Positions 42,075-50,857 of a stretch of 64,000 nucleotides of DNA are shown one piece after another. Source of the DNA: Streptomyces kronopolitis (GTDB taxonomy: Bacteria; Actinomycetota; Actinomycetes; Streptomycetales; Streptomycetaceae); assembly GCF_014646275.1 (NCBI RefSeq), contig NZ_BMND01000002.1, positions 186,001 through 250,000 on the forward strand. Direction: 5' to 3'. The position numbers and the translations under genes were made by a program. A model generated the notes under the pieces. The model did not search any database. It saw only the letters and a program-made list of their open reading frames with translations, and was not told the origin of the DNA. Positions within the stretch are counted from its first letter, which is position 1. The number at the start of each line of letters is the position of its first letter.

Positions 42075-42689
42075 ATGGCCCCACCGACGTCCAGCGCCAT
42101 CACACTGAACATCAACGGCGAGAAGCACACGCTGCCCGTCGACCACCGCACCACCCTGCTCGACGCGCTGCGTGAGCAGCTCGATCTGACCGGCACCAAG
42201 AAGGGCTGCGACCAAGGGCAGTGCGGCGCTTGCACGGTGCTGCTCGACGGGCGCCGGGCGGTGTCCTGCCTCCAGCTCGCGGTGGCCGCCGAGGGACGCG
42301 TGATCACCACCATCGAGGGTGTGGCGGACGGCGAGCGGCTGCATCCGGTGCAGCAGGCCTTCCTCGACCTCGACGGCTATCAGTGCGGCTACTGCACTCC
42401 GGGGCAGATCTGTTCGGCCCTCGCGGTGATCGAGGAGCATGCGGCGGGCTGGCCCAGCGCCGCGACCGCCGACGTACGGCCCGAGGCGGGCGTGCCGGAG
42501 CTCAGCGCCGAGGAGATCCGGGAGCGGATGAGCGGCAACCTCTGCCGCTGCGGCGCGTATGTGTCGATAGTCCAGGCGGTCGCCCGTGCGGCCGAGGAGG
42601 CTGCCCAACCGGGCGCCTCGTCACGGCCGTGGCAGGCCGATGGCCCGGGTGAGCCAGGCGCCCCGGCGGATGGAGAGGCGGTCGCATGA
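42075..42689 (+). CDS. molybdenum hydroxylase 2Fe-2S subunit (YagT/PaoA-like)
   Basis: A 204-residue iron-sulfur subunit. The plant-type 2Fe-2S site is KKGCDQGQCGACTVLLDGRRAVSC and the second cluster lies in GYQCGYCTPGQICSA with SGNLCRCGAY. Spacing matches the small subunits of xanthine/aldehyde oxidase-type enzymes. There is no Tat signal, so the enzyme is probably cytoplasmic, unlike E. coli PaoA. It overlaps the FAD-subunit start by 4 bases. The last about 25 residues are a disordered tail. Confidence 0.92.
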   Translation: MAPPTSSAITLNINGEKHTLPVDHRTTLLDALREQLDLTGTKKGCDQGQCGACTVLLDGRRAVSCLQLAVAAEGRVITTIEGVADGERLHPVQQAFLDLDGYQCGYCTPGQICSALAVIEEHAAGWPSAATADVRPEAGVPELSAEEIRERMSGNLCRCGAYVSIVQAVARAAEEAAQPGASSRPWQADGPGEPGAPADGEAVA

Positions 42690-43678
42690 GGGAATTCGGC
42701 TACCGGCGGGCCGACGACGTCCAGGGGGCGGTCGCGCTGCTCGCCGCAGACCCCGGGGCGCGCCTCCTCGGCGGCGGTACCAATCTCGTCGACCTGATGA
42801 AGACCGGGGTGGAGCGGCCCGCGCTGCTCATCGACGTCCAGGACCTCCCTCTCGACCGGATCGAGGTCACGGCGGACGGCGCCCTGCACATCGGGGCGAC
42901 GGTCACCAACAGCGATCTCGCGGCCGATCCGGAGGTCCGGCGCCGCTATCCGGCGCTGGCGCAGGCCGTGCTGTCCGGCGCCTCGGGGCAGCTGCGCAAC
43001 ATGGCCACGGTCGGCGGCAATCTGCTGCAGCGCACCCGCTGCGGCTACTTCACCGACCCGGCCGCGCCGTGCAACAAGCGCGACCCCGGCAGCGGCTGCC
43101 CGGCCATCGGGGGCGAGCACCACAACCACGCGATCCTCGGTGCCTCCGCGCACTGCGTCGCCGTCCACCCCTCGGACATGGCGGTGGCGCTCGCCGCCTT
43201 CGACGCCGTCGTCACCTACGAAACGTCGGACGGGCCGGGGGAGTTGCCCCTGGCGGAGTTCTATCTCCCGGTGGGGCGCACCCCGCATCGGGAGACCGCG
43301 CTGCCGTCCGGCGCGTTGATCACCGGGCTCCGGCTCCCGCCGGCTCCGGTCGCCGCCGTCTCCCGCTACCGCAAGGTGCGCGAGCGCGCCTCGTTCGCCT
43401 TCGCGATCGGCTCGCTCGCCGCGGCCCTGGATGTCCGGGACGGCACGGTCCAGGAGGTCCGGCTCGCCTTCGGCGCGGTGGCGTCCCGGCCGTGGCGGGC
43501 CCGGGCAGCCGAGCGGGCGCTGATCGGGGGACCGGCGAGCGCCGAGGCGTTCGCCGCCGCGGCGGACGCGGAGCTGGCGGCCGCCGAGGTGCTGCCCCAC
43601 AACGGCTACAAGGTGGCGCTGCTGCGCAACCTCGTCGTCGCCGTGCTGACCGAGCTGACCGAGGAGGCCGCCCGATGA
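42686..43678 (+). CDS. molybdenum hydroxylase FAD subunit (YagS/PaoB-like)
   Basis: A 330-residue FAD-binding subunit. MREFGYRRADDVQGAVALLAADPGARLLGGGTNLVDLMKTGVERP is the family N-terminus with FAD-binding LLGGGTN. SGQLRNMATVGGNLLQRTRCGYFTDPAAPCNKRDPGSGC carries the extra cysteines of the PaoB type that bind a 4Fe-4S cluster. Its stop overlaps the start of the large subunit (ATGA). It carries electrons from the molybdenum site to FAD. Confidence 0.92.
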   Translation: MREFGYRRADDVQGAVALLAADPGARLLGGGTNLVDLMKTGVERPALLIDVQDLPLDRIEVTADGALHIGATVTNSDLAADPEVRRRYPALAQAVLSGASGQLRNMATVGGNLLQRTRCGYFTDPAAPCNKRDPGSGCPAIGGEHHNHAILGASAHCVAVHPSDMAVALAAFDAVVTYETSDGPGELPLAEFYLPVGRTPHRETALPSGALITGLRLPPAPVAAVSRYRKVRERASFAFAIGSLAAALDVRDGTVQEVRLAFGAVASRPWRARAAERALIGGPASAEAFAAAADAELAAAEVLPHNGYKVALLRNLVVAVLTELTEEAAR

Positions 43679-45816
43679 CCACCACGACCACGGGAACCCC
43701 CGCGGCGACGGGAGCCGTCGGCGCCGCCCGCACCCGCCTGGAGGGCCTGGCCAAGGTCACCGGCGCGGCCCGGTACGCGGGCGAGATCCCGTTCGCCGAA
43801 CTCGCCCATGGCTGGCTGGTGTTGTCCACCATCGCCCGCGGCCGCATCCGCGCCGTGGAGTCCGCCCCCGTATTGGCGATGCCCGGCGTGCTCGCCGTGC
43901 TCCACCACGGCAACGCCCCGCGCGTCGACGGCGACTACACCGGCCCCCTGGGGGCGCCCGACCCGGTCCTCCAGGTCTTCCAGCACGACCGGGTGCCCTA
44001 TGTGGGCTGGCCGGTGGCGCTGGTCGTCGCCGAGACCCCCGAACAGGCGAGGGAGGCCGCCGAGGCGCTCGTGGTCCGCTACGACCAGGAGCCGCACGAG
44101 GCCGAGTTCTCCGCCGGGCATCCGGACAGGTACACACCCCAGGGCTCCGATAGCCCGGCGGAGACGGCGAAGGGCGACCTGGCGGCCGCACTCGCCGCAT
44201 CCGCAGTGGTGGTGGACGCGCGGTACACCACCCCCGAGGAGCACCACCATCCGATGGAGCCGCATGCGGCGATGGCGCGCTGGGAGGGCGGCCGGCTGGA
44301 GATCGTCGACTCCAACCAGGGCAGCGGGTTCGTCGCCCAGGAACTCGCGCACCTCTTCTCGCTGGACCCGGCCTCGGTGCGGGTGCGGTCCGAGCACGTC
44401 GGCGGCGGCTTCGGGTCCAAGGCCACCCGCCCGCACCAGGTGCTCGCCGCCATGGCGGCGACCGTGCTCCAGCGCCCGGTCAGGGTCGTCCTGACGCGCC
44501 GGCAGATGTTCTCGCTGGTCGGCTACCGCAGCCCCACCGCGCAGCGGGTCAGGCTCGGCGCCGACGCCGACGGACGGCTGCGCGCCTTCGCGCACCACGC
44601 GGAGAGCGTCACCTCGACGGTGCGGGAATTCGTCGAGCGCAGCGCCGACATGGGGCGGGTGATGTACGACGCCGACGCGCACCACACCCTCCACCAGGTC
44701 GTCCCGCTCGATGTGCCGACCCCGAGCTGGATGCGGGCGCCGGGCGAGGCGCCGGGCTCGTTCGCCCTGGAGTCCGCGCTCGACGAACTCGCCGAGAAGT
44801 GCGGAATGGACCCGATCGCGCTGCGGGCACGCAACGAGCCGGAGAGCGGACCCGTCTCCGGCCTCCCGTTCAGCAGCCGCCAGTTGCAGGCCTGCTTCCG
44901 GGAGGGCGCCCGCAGATTCGGCTGGGCGGAGCGCGACCCGCGCCCCGGCAGGCGGCGCGACGGTCGCTGGCTGCTCGGCACCGGCACCGCCGCCTCGCAG
45001 TTCGCCGCCCGCGCCGCCCCGTCCACGGCGGCCGTGACGGCGGAGGCGGACGGAGACTTCACCGTCCGGATCACCGCGGCGGACATCGGCACCGGCGCGC
45101 GCACCGCGCTGACCCTGGTGGCCGCGGACGCGCTGGGGGTGCCCCCGGAGCGCATCCGGATGCGGATCGCGGACAGCGACTTCGGCCCGGCGATGATCGC
45201 CGGCGGCTCGATGGGCACCCGTTCCTGGTCCTGGGCGGTGATGGCCGCGGCGGGCGAACTGCGGGAGCAACTCGCCCTGGGCGGCGTGATCCCGCCGCAG
45301 GGGATCACGGTCCGGTCGGACACCACCGCGGCGATCGCCGCGCTGGCGGCCACCGAACGGCACGCCTTCGGCGCGCAGTTCGCCGAGGTCGCGGTGGACG
45401 TCACCAGCGGGGAGGTCCGGGTGCGCCGGATGCTCGGCATCTTCGCCGCCGGCCGGATCGTCAATCCGCTGACCGCCCGCAGCCAGTTCATCGGCGGCAT
45501 GACCTGGGGACTGTCCATGGCGCTGCACGAGGAAGCGGTCCGCGACCGGGCATCGGGCGCCACCGTCGGCGCCGACCTCGCGGGCTATCACGTCGCCGCG
45601 CACGCCGATGTGCCCGCCATCGAGGCGGACTGGGTCGACGATCCGGACGAGAGCGATCCGGTCGGCATCAAGGGGATCGGTGAGATCGGAGTCGTCGGCG
45701 GTGCGGCGGCGATCGCCAACGCGGTCTGGCATGCGACCGGGGTGCGCCACCGGGACCTGCCGATCCGCCCCGACCGCGTCCTGCGGGCGGGAGACGGGGG
45801 CCGCCCCGGCAGCTGA
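43675..45816 (+). CDS. molybdenum hydroxylase large subunit (YagR/PaoC-like)
   Basis: A 713-residue molybdopterin-binding subunit. Signs are RLEGLAKVTGAARYAGEIPF, the cofactor loop GGGFGSKATRPHQ, TPSWMRAPGEAPGSFALESALDELA, TAADIGTGARTALTLVAADALG, GSMGTRSWSWAV and the C-terminal GIKGIGEIGVVGGAAAIANAVWHATG with the catalytic glutamate region. It oxidises aldehydes or aromatic N-heterocycles by hydroxylation. Most like the E. coli periplasmic aldehyde oxidase PaoC, though without an export signal. Substrate not known. Confidence 0.92.
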   Translation: MTTTTTGTPAATGAVGAARTRLEGLAKVTGAARYAGEIPFAELAHGWLVLSTIARGRIRAVESAPVLAMPGVLAVLHHGNAPRVDGDYTGPLGAPDPVLQVFQHDRVPYVGWPVALVVAETPEQAREAAEALVVRYDQEPHEAEFSAGHPDRYTPQGSDSPAETAKGDLAAALAASAVVVDARYTTPEEHHHPMEPHAAMARWEGGRLEIVDSNQGSGFVAQELAHLFSLDPASVRVRSEHVGGGFGSKATRPHQVLAAMAATVLQRPVRVVLTRRQMFSLVGYRSPTAQRVRLGADADGRLRAFAHHAESVTSTVREFVERSADMGRVMYDADAHHTLHQVVPLDVPTPSWMRAPGEAPGSFALESALDELAEKCGMDPIALRARNEPESGPVSGLPFSSRQLQACFREGARRFGWAERDPRPGRRRDGRWLLGTGTAASQFAARAAPSTAAVTAEADGDFTVRITAADIGTGARTALTLVAADALGVPPERIRMRIADSDFGPAMIAGGSMGTRSWSWAVMAAAGELREQLALGGVIPPQGITVRSDTTAAIAALAATERHAFGAQFAEVAVDVTSGEVRVRRMLGIFAAGRIVNPLTARSQFIGGMTWGLSMALHEEAVRDRASGATVGADLAGYHVAAHADVPAIEADWVDDPDESDPVGIKGIGEIGVVGGAAAIANAVWHATGVRHRDLPIRPDRVLRAGDGGRPGS

Positions 45817-45876
45817 CCCGTCCGGACGTCCGCGGGGCCGTCACCCCGCCGCCCCACGAATCACGAGGAGACCACG

Positions 45877-47037
45877 ATGCTGGACATCGCCGACGAGCTG
45901 ACCCGATGGGTCGAAGAGGGCCGGGACTTCGCCGTCGCCACCGTCGTGGCCGTCGCCGGCAGCGCCCCGCGTCGGCCCGGTGCCGCCCTCGCCGTCGACG
46001 GCCGGGGCGCGGCCGTGGGCTCGGTCTCCGGCGGCTGTGTGGAGGCGGCGGTGTACGACCTGTGTGTCCAGGCGCTCCGGGACGGCGTGACGCTGCGCGA
46101 GCGGTTCGGCTACAGCGCGGAGGACGCCTTCGCGGTGGGACTGACCTGCGGTGGCGAGATCGAGGTCCTGGTCACGCCGGTGCCGGCGGCCGCGCCGGAC
46201 CGGAGCGTGTGGGCGGCGGCGCTGGCGGCCGCCGCCCGGGGCACGGCGGCGGCCCTCGCCCGGGTCGTCCGGGGCCCGGCCGGACTCCTCGGCAGACCGC
46301 TGCTGGTCCGTGCCGACGGGTCGTACGAGGGCGGCCTCGGCGGGAGTCCGGAGCTGGACCGCGCGGCGGCGGAGCAGGCCCGCGCCCTGCTGGAGGCCGG
46401 GCACACCGGTGAGTGCGAGGTCACGGAGGGCGGAGCGCGCTGCGGACCGGCCGTGACGCTGTTCGTCGAGTCCAGCGCACCACCGCCCCGCATGATCATC
46501 TTCGGCGCGGTGGACTTCGCGGCGGCGCTGGTGCGCGCCGGCAAGTTCCTCGGCTACCACGTCACGGTGTGCGACGCCCGCCCCGTCTTCACCACCCGGG
46601 CCCGCTTCCCCGAGGCCGACGACCTCGTGGTCGAGTGGCCGCACCGCTACCTCCAGCGCACCGCGACCGACGGCCGCACGGCGTTGTGTGTGCTCACCCA
46701 CGACGCCAAGTTCGACATACCCCTGCTGGAGGCGGCGCTGCGGCTGCCGGTCGCGTTCGTCGGCGCGATGGGCTCACGCCGGACCCACGAGGACCGCGAC
46801 CGCCGGCTCCGCGCGGCCGGCCTCACCGCCGCCGAACTCGCCCGGCTCCACTCGCCGATCGGCCTCGACCTGGGCGCCCGCACGCCCGAGGAGACCGCCC
46901 TGTCCATCGCGGCGGAGATCGTCGCGGCCCGCCGTGGCGGCACGGGCGCCCCGCTGACCGGCCTGCGGACACCCATCCACCGTGCCGCGGAGAAGACCGG
47001 AGGCACCGGTGCCGCCGGGGCGCCCGCCGCGGCCTGA
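45877..47037 (+). CDS. xdhC: XdhC family molybdenum cofactor insertion protein
   Basis: A 386-residue XdhC/CoxI-type chaperone. The N-terminal part has VATVVAVAGSAPRRPGAALAV and GSVSGGCVEAAVYD, with ALTCGGEIEVLV-like GLTCGGEIEVLV. The C-terminal Rossmann domain reads MIIFGAVDFAAALVRAGKFLGYHVTVCDARPVFTTRARFPEAD, then HDAKFDIPLLEAALR and FVGAMGSRRTHEDR. It sulfurates and inserts the molybdenum cofactor into the enzyme encoded just upstream. Separated by 60 bases, probably the last gene of the operon. Confidence 0.9.
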   Translation: MLDIADELTRWVEEGRDFAVATVVAVAGSAPRRPGAALAVDGRGAAVGSVSGGCVEAAVYDLCVQALRDGVTLRERFGYSAEDAFAVGLTCGGEIEVLVTPVPAAAPDRSVWAAALAAAARGTAAALARVVRGPAGLLGRPLLVRADGSYEGGLGGSPELDRAAAEQARALLEAGHTGECEVTEGGARCGPAVTLFVESSAPPPRMIIFGAVDFAAALVRAGKFLGYHVTVCDARPVFTTRARFPEADDLVVEWPHRYLQRTATDGRTALCVLTHDAKFDIPLLEAALRLPVAFVGAMGSRRTHEDRDRRLRAAGLTAAELARLHSPIGLDLGARTPEETALSIAAEIVAARRGGTGAPLTGLRTPIHRAAEKTGGTGAAGAPAAA

Positions 47038-47120
47038 CCGCTGCCCGGCCGCTGTCTCGGCCGCCGGGCCGTGCGCGGGCGGCTGATACGCCCAGGCCAC
47101 GGCCGGGCAGGGATGCACAC

Positions 47121-47909
47121 ATGACCGTCCTCGTCGGAACCTCCGGCTGGCAGTACAAGGACTGGCGCACGGTCCTCTACCCGCCCGACCGTCCGCAACG
47201 GCTGTGGCTGGAGGAGTACGCGCGGCACTTCGCCACCGTCGAGAGCAACGCCGCCTTCTACCGGCTGCCCGAGGAGAAGACCTTCGCCGACTGGCGGGCG
47301 CGGACCCCCGACGGGTTCCTGCTGGCCGTCAAGGCGAGCCGCTACCTCACCCACATCAAGCGGCTGCGCGACCCCGCGGAGCCGGTCGCCCGGCTGATGT
47401 CGCGGGCCGCCGCCCTCGGCCCCCGGCTCGGCCCCGTCCTGCTCCAACTGCCGCCCACACTCCTCGCGGACGCCCGCCTGCTGGACACCTGCCTCGGCTG
47501 CTTCCCGGTCGGTACCCGGGTGGCGGTCGAACCCCGCCACCCCTCGTGGTGGACCGCGGAGATCCGCACGGTGCTGGAGCGGCGGGGCGCCGCGCTGTGC
47601 TGGGCCGACCGCCGCTCCCGGCCCGTGACGCCCCTCTGGCGGACCGCCGACTGGGGGTATCTCCGCCTCCACGGCGGCCGCGCGGAACCCTCGCCGCGCT
47701 ACGGTCGGCAGGCGCTCGGCAGCTGGGTGCGGCGGATCACCGACACCTGGCCGGACCGGGCGGACGTGCATGTGTACTTCAACAACGACACCCACGGCGC
47801 GGCCGTCCTGGACGCCGCACACTTCGGCCGGGCCGTCGCGGCCGCCGGACGCTCCGTCAGCCGCACACCGACCGGGCGCGGCGCCGCGCTCCGGCCGGAG
47901 GGACGGTAG
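47121..47909 (+). CDS. DUF72 family protein
   Basis: A 262-residue TIM-barrel-like protein. Start VLVGTSGWQYKDWRTVLYPP, FATVESNAAFYRLPEEKTFADWRARTPDGFLLAVKASRYLTH, and RVAVEPRHPSWW with GYLRLHGG and DVHVYFNNDTHGAAVLDA are the DUF72 hallmarks (YecE-like). Function unknown; linked in some bacteria to metal or nucleic acid processing. The C-terminal about 18 residues (RTPTGRGAALRPEGR) are low complexity. Confidence 0.9.
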   Translation: MTVLVGTSGWQYKDWRTVLYPPDRPQRLWLEEYARHFATVESNAAFYRLPEEKTFADWRARTPDGFLLAVKASRYLTHIKRLRDPAEPVARLMSRAAALGPRLGPVLLQLPPTLLADARLLDTCLGCFPVGTRVAVEPRHPSWWTAEIRTVLERRGAALCWADRRSRPVTPLWRTADWGYLRLHGGRAEPSPRYGRQALGSWVRRITDTWPDRADVHVYFNNDTHGAAVLDAAHFGRAVAAAGRSVSRTPTGRGAALRPEGR

Positions 47910-47958
47910 CCGTCCGCGCCGTGGCCGGCGTCAGGCGAGGAAGTGAGGTGAGCGACGG

Positions 47959-48225
47959 ATGATCCGCAGACATGTGGTGGTCTCCGGGACGGTGCAGGGG
48001 GTGTTCTTCCGCGACTCCTGCCGGCAGCTGGCGGTCGAGCACGCCGTGGCCGGCTGGGTCGCCAACCGCCCGGACGGCACGGTGGAGGCCGTGTTCGAGG
48101 GGGCGCCCGAGCGGGTGGGGCCCCTTCTGGACTGGGTGCGTGAAGGCCCGCCCCTGGCGAGCGTCGACACCGTGACCGTCCAGGAGGAGGAACCGCAGGG
48201 CCTGACGGGCTTCGAGGTGCGCTAG
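47959..48225 (+). CDS. acyP: acylphosphatase
   Basis: An 88-residue acylphosphatase. GTVQGVFFRDSCRQLAVEHAVAGWVANRPDGTVEAVFEG contains the active-site Arg in VQGVFFR and the Asn in WVANRPDG, both required for hydrolysing acyl phosphates. Length and order fit the family exactly. ATG at 47959 follows GAGGTGAGC. The gene stands between DUF72 and the amidohydrolase with a 30-base or larger gap each side. Confidence 0.93.
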   Translation: MIRRHVVVSGTVQGVFFRDSCRQLAVEHAVAGWVANRPDGTVEAVFEGAPERVGPLLDWVREGPPLASVDTVTVQEEEPQGLTGFEVR

Positions 48226-48280
48226 CGCCCGTCGTCAAAGGCAGGCGCGAGCACGGCTGGTCCTCCTGGCGGTGTGTCAC

Positions 48281-48331
48281 GATCGTGGTGTCACACGGTG
48301 CGGAGAATCGTGGTGTCACACGGGGCGGAGA
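48281..48331. repeat. two direct repeats of ATCGTGGTGTCACACGG
   Basis: ATCGTGGTGTCACACGGTGCGGAGA and ATCGTGGTGTCACACGGGGCGGAGA, adjacent copies, preceded by a perfect 10-base palindrome CACGATCGTG (48278-48287). Located upstream of the small frame at 48342 and the amidohydrolase gene; a candidate operator array. Confidence 0.65.
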
Positions 48332-48341
48332 AGGGACGCGG

Positions 48342-48509
48342 ATGGCCGACCTGGCCGGGAGGCACAGCGATCGTGCGAGGGGCGGCACGGGGCCGGTGTC
48401 GGACGGTCATGACGCCGGCCCGGAGGCCACCGTGGCCGAGCGGGTGCGGCGTGCGGAGAGTGGGCAGTCTCCCGCCGAACGGAGGAGGATGACGCGCCAT
48501 GTCCACTGA
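48342..48509 (+). CDS. short protein resembling an RpiR-type regulator N-terminus
   Basis: A 55-residue frame from the ATG at 48342, with AAGGGA upstream, reading into the amidohydrolase start by 11 bases. The C-terminal half, ATVAERVRRAESGQSPAERRR, resembles the first helix of MurR/RpiR regulators (AERVRxxxxxLSPAER), after which the frame stops. It could be a truncated regulator remnant or a small translated leader for the downstream gene. The N-terminal part is low complexity. Confidence 0.35.
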   Translation: MADLAGRHSDRARGGTGPVSDGHDAGPEATVAERVRRAESGQSPAERRRMTRHVH

Positions 48510-49647
48510 ACGACTCCTCGCGGAGATCGACCGGCTCCCCCTGGTGGACCACCACGTCCACGGTGCCCTCCGCCGCGACGCCGACCGCTCCGACCTGGAG
48601 CAGATGCTCACCGAGTCCGACCGCCCGGTGCCGCCGTGGATGACCCAATTCGACTCGCAGCTCGGCTTCGCCGTCCGCCGCTGGTGCGCCCCCGTGCTTG
48701 GCCTGGCACCGCACGCCGACCCCGAGACCTATGTGGCCCGGCGCGCCGAACTCGGCACCGACGAGGTCAACCGCAGACTGCTCGACGCCTCCGGCATCGG
48801 CCACTATCTGCTGGAGACCGGCTACAAGGGCGAGGACATCCTCGGCCCCCAGGGCATGGCGGCCGCCTCCGGGCGTCCCGTCGACGAGGTGGTGCGCCTG
48901 GAAACCGTGCTGGAGGACGTGGCGCGCGCCGGGGTCACCGCCGCCGAACTCCCCGACCGGTTCCGGGAAACCCTGGCCGCCCGCTCGGCCGCCGCGGTCG
49001 GCCTCAAGAGCATCGTCGCCTACCGCCACGGCTTCGACTTCGACCCCGCCCGCCCCGACGACCACGAGGTGACCGCCGCGGCGGGCGCCTGGTTCGCCGA
49101 GTGCGAGGCCACCGGCACCGTCCGCGTCAGCCACCCGGTACTGCTGCGCTTCGCCCTGTGGTGCGGCGTCGACCGCGGACTGCCGATCCAGCTGCACGCC
49201 GGCTACGGCGACCCGGATGTCGAACTCCACCGCTGCGACCCGCTGTTGCTCACCCGCTTCATCAAGAACGTGGAGCCGTACGGCGCCGACCTGCTGCTGT
49301 TGCACTGCTACCCCTTCCAGCGCAACGCGGGCTACCTCGCCCAGGTCTTCCCGCACGTGTACTTCGATGTCGGCCTCGGCATCAACTACACCGGCATGCG
49401 CTCCGACGCCGTCATCGCCGAATCACTGGAACTCGCCCCCTTCGCCAAGATCCTCTTCTCCTCCGACGCCTGGGGGCCGCCGGAACTGCACCATCTCGGT
49501 GCCCTGTTGTGGCGCCGCGGCATGGCCCGGACCCTCGCCGCCTGGACCGACAGCGGCGAATGGGACGTCGGTGACGCCCTGAAGGTGGTGCGCATGATCG
49601 GCCACGACAACGCCCGCCGCGTCTACCGGCTGGCGGACCGGGCCTGA
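48499..49647 (+). CDS. amidohydrolase family protein
   Basis: A 382-residue TIM-barrel metal hydrolase. The metal motif is PLVDHHVHGALRRD near the N-terminus, then LPIQLHAGYGDPDVE with a His on strand 5, LLLLHCYPFQRNAGYLAQVFPHVYFDVGLG and ILFSSDAWGPPELHHLG with the final Asp (SSDA). GMRSDAVIAESLELAPF is near the active site. Such enzymes hydrolyse amide, ester or cyclic compounds; several relatives lie next to nitrogen or sugar metabolism genes. Substrate not predicted. Confidence 0.85.
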   Translation: MSTERLLAEIDRLPLVDHHVHGALRRDADRSDLEQMLTESDRPVPPWMTQFDSQLGFAVRRWCAPVLGLAPHADPETYVARRAELGTDEVNRRLLDASGIGHYLLETGYKGEDILGPQGMAAASGRPVDEVVRLETVLEDVARAGVTAAELPDRFRETLAARSAAAVGLKSIVAYRHGFDFDPARPDDHEVTAAAGAWFAECEATGTVRVSHPVLLRFALWCGVDRGLPIQLHAGYGDPDVELHRCDPLLLTRFIKNVEPYGADLLLLHCYPFQRNAGYLAQVFPHVYFDVGLGINYTGMRSDAVIAESLELAPFAKILFSSDAWGPPELHHLGALLWRRGMARTLAAWTDSGEWDVGDALKVVRMIGHDNARRVYRLADRA

Positions 49648-49689
49648 CCGTCCACCACCGGCCGGGCACGGCATCGGCCGCCGCGGCCC

Positions 49690-50718
49690 TCAGATCAGGT
49701 CGATCTCCGAGGTCAGCCGTACCCCGGTGCGGTGCAGGACCTGCTGGAACACGAGGTCGATCGCCTCGGTGAAGGCGGCGGCGCTCGCGCCCTCGTCCGC
49801 CACCAGCGTGTAGTGCAGCGAGGACAGCCGCACGCCCGGCACGACCGGGCTGCTCAGCGCGAACCCGGCCTCCCGGATCAGCCAGCTGGCACTCACCCGC
49901 ACCGAGCCGTCCGGGAAGTGGTTCACCGGGGCGCCCTGCGCCCGCAGGCTCTCGGCCTGGGCGGGGGAGATCTCGGGGCTGAGGAACACACTGCCCACCG
50001 ACCGGTCGTCGGTGCCGCTGCACCCCAGCACCATGCCCTTCCTCCGCCGCACGGCCAGCACCGCCTGCGCCACCTCCTCCAGGGGGACCCGGCTGCCCAC
50101 CGGCACATCGAGTACGGCGGCGACCGGACGGTAGCCGACCGGTGCGCTCAGCTCGGAGCGGCGCAGCGCGAAGACCAGGCTCAGCAGCGTCCAGCGGCGG
50201 GAGCGCTTGAAGACGCTGGTGCGGTGGCCCAGCCCGCACGCCGAGGTGTCAAGGGTGACCATCCGGCCCGACTGCCAGTCCCACGCGGTCACTTCCACCA
50301 GGCTGTCGGCGGTCTCCTGACCGTAGGCACCGACATTCTGGACCGGCGTGGCACCGGTGGTCCCGGGGATGCCCACCAGCATCTCCATCCCGGTGAGGCC
50401 CTCGGCGATGGTCATGTCGACCAGGTCGGAGAGCAGATGACCGGCCTGCACCTCGACCAGCACCCGGCCGTCCGCCGTGCTCCCCGCCATCCGTACGCCC
50501 TTGGTGCACATCCGCAGCACGGCGCTCTCGCAGCCGGCGTCGCTGACCAGCACATTGCTGCCCTCGCCGAGGCAGACCGGCGCACCGGGCAGGGTGTCCG
50601 CCAGCGCGACGAACTCGGGGAAGTCGGCGGCGTCGTGCAGCTCCATCAGGGCCGCGGCCGGTCCTCCGACGCCCAGTGTCGTCATCGGGGCAAGCGGTAC
50701 CGCGTGAGTGACTCGCAT
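49690..50718 (-). CDS. murB: MurB homologue (UDP-N-acetylenolpyruvoylglucosamine reductase)
   Basis: A 342-residue FAD protein of the MurB family. LAPMTTLGVGGPAAALMEL, LGEGSNVLVSDAG, MLVGIPGTTGATPVQNVGAYGQE (FAD-binding, IGAYG-like) and RSVGSVFLSPEIS with the catalytic serine loop are present; the C-terminal glutamate is probably in TSEIDLI. MurB reduces UDP-GlcNAc-enolpyruvate with NADPH in peptidoglycan synthesis. No other mur or division genes are nearby, so this may be an extra paralogue rather than the essential copy. Confidence 0.85.
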   Translation of the reverse strand: MRVTHAVPLAPMTTLGVGGPAAALMELHDAADFPEFVALADTLPGAPVCLGEGSNVLVSDAGCESAVLRMCTKGVRMAGSTADGRVLVEVQAGHLLSDLVDMTIAEGLTGMEMLVGIPGTTGATPVQNVGAYGQETADSLVEVTAWDWQSGRMVTLDTSACGLGHRTSVFKRSRRWTLLSLVFALRRSELSAPVGYRPVAAVLDVPVGSRVPLEEVAQAVLAVRRRKGMVLGCSGTDDRSVGSVFLSPEISPAQAESLRAQGAPVNHFPDGSVRVSASWLIREAGFALSSPVVPGVRLSSLHYTLVADEGASAAAFTEAIDLVFQQVLHRTGVRLTSEIDLI

Positions 50719-50857
50719 AGGGTCCTGTTTCTCCTGGATTCCGTTCCGTGTCAGAGGGGTTCCCCGGGCGGGAGGCAGCGGGGTGCCCGCGATCGGCCCG
50801 TCCCGTAAGAGCTTCGCTCCCGCGCAGGTGCACTGTATGCGGGGCCGCGGACGGCGC

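Noticed and set aside
43606..45750. 714-codon minus-strand frame opposite the molybdenum hydroxylase large subunit
   Set aside because: Shadow of a well-supported gene; no motif, and composition reflects the complementary codon positions.
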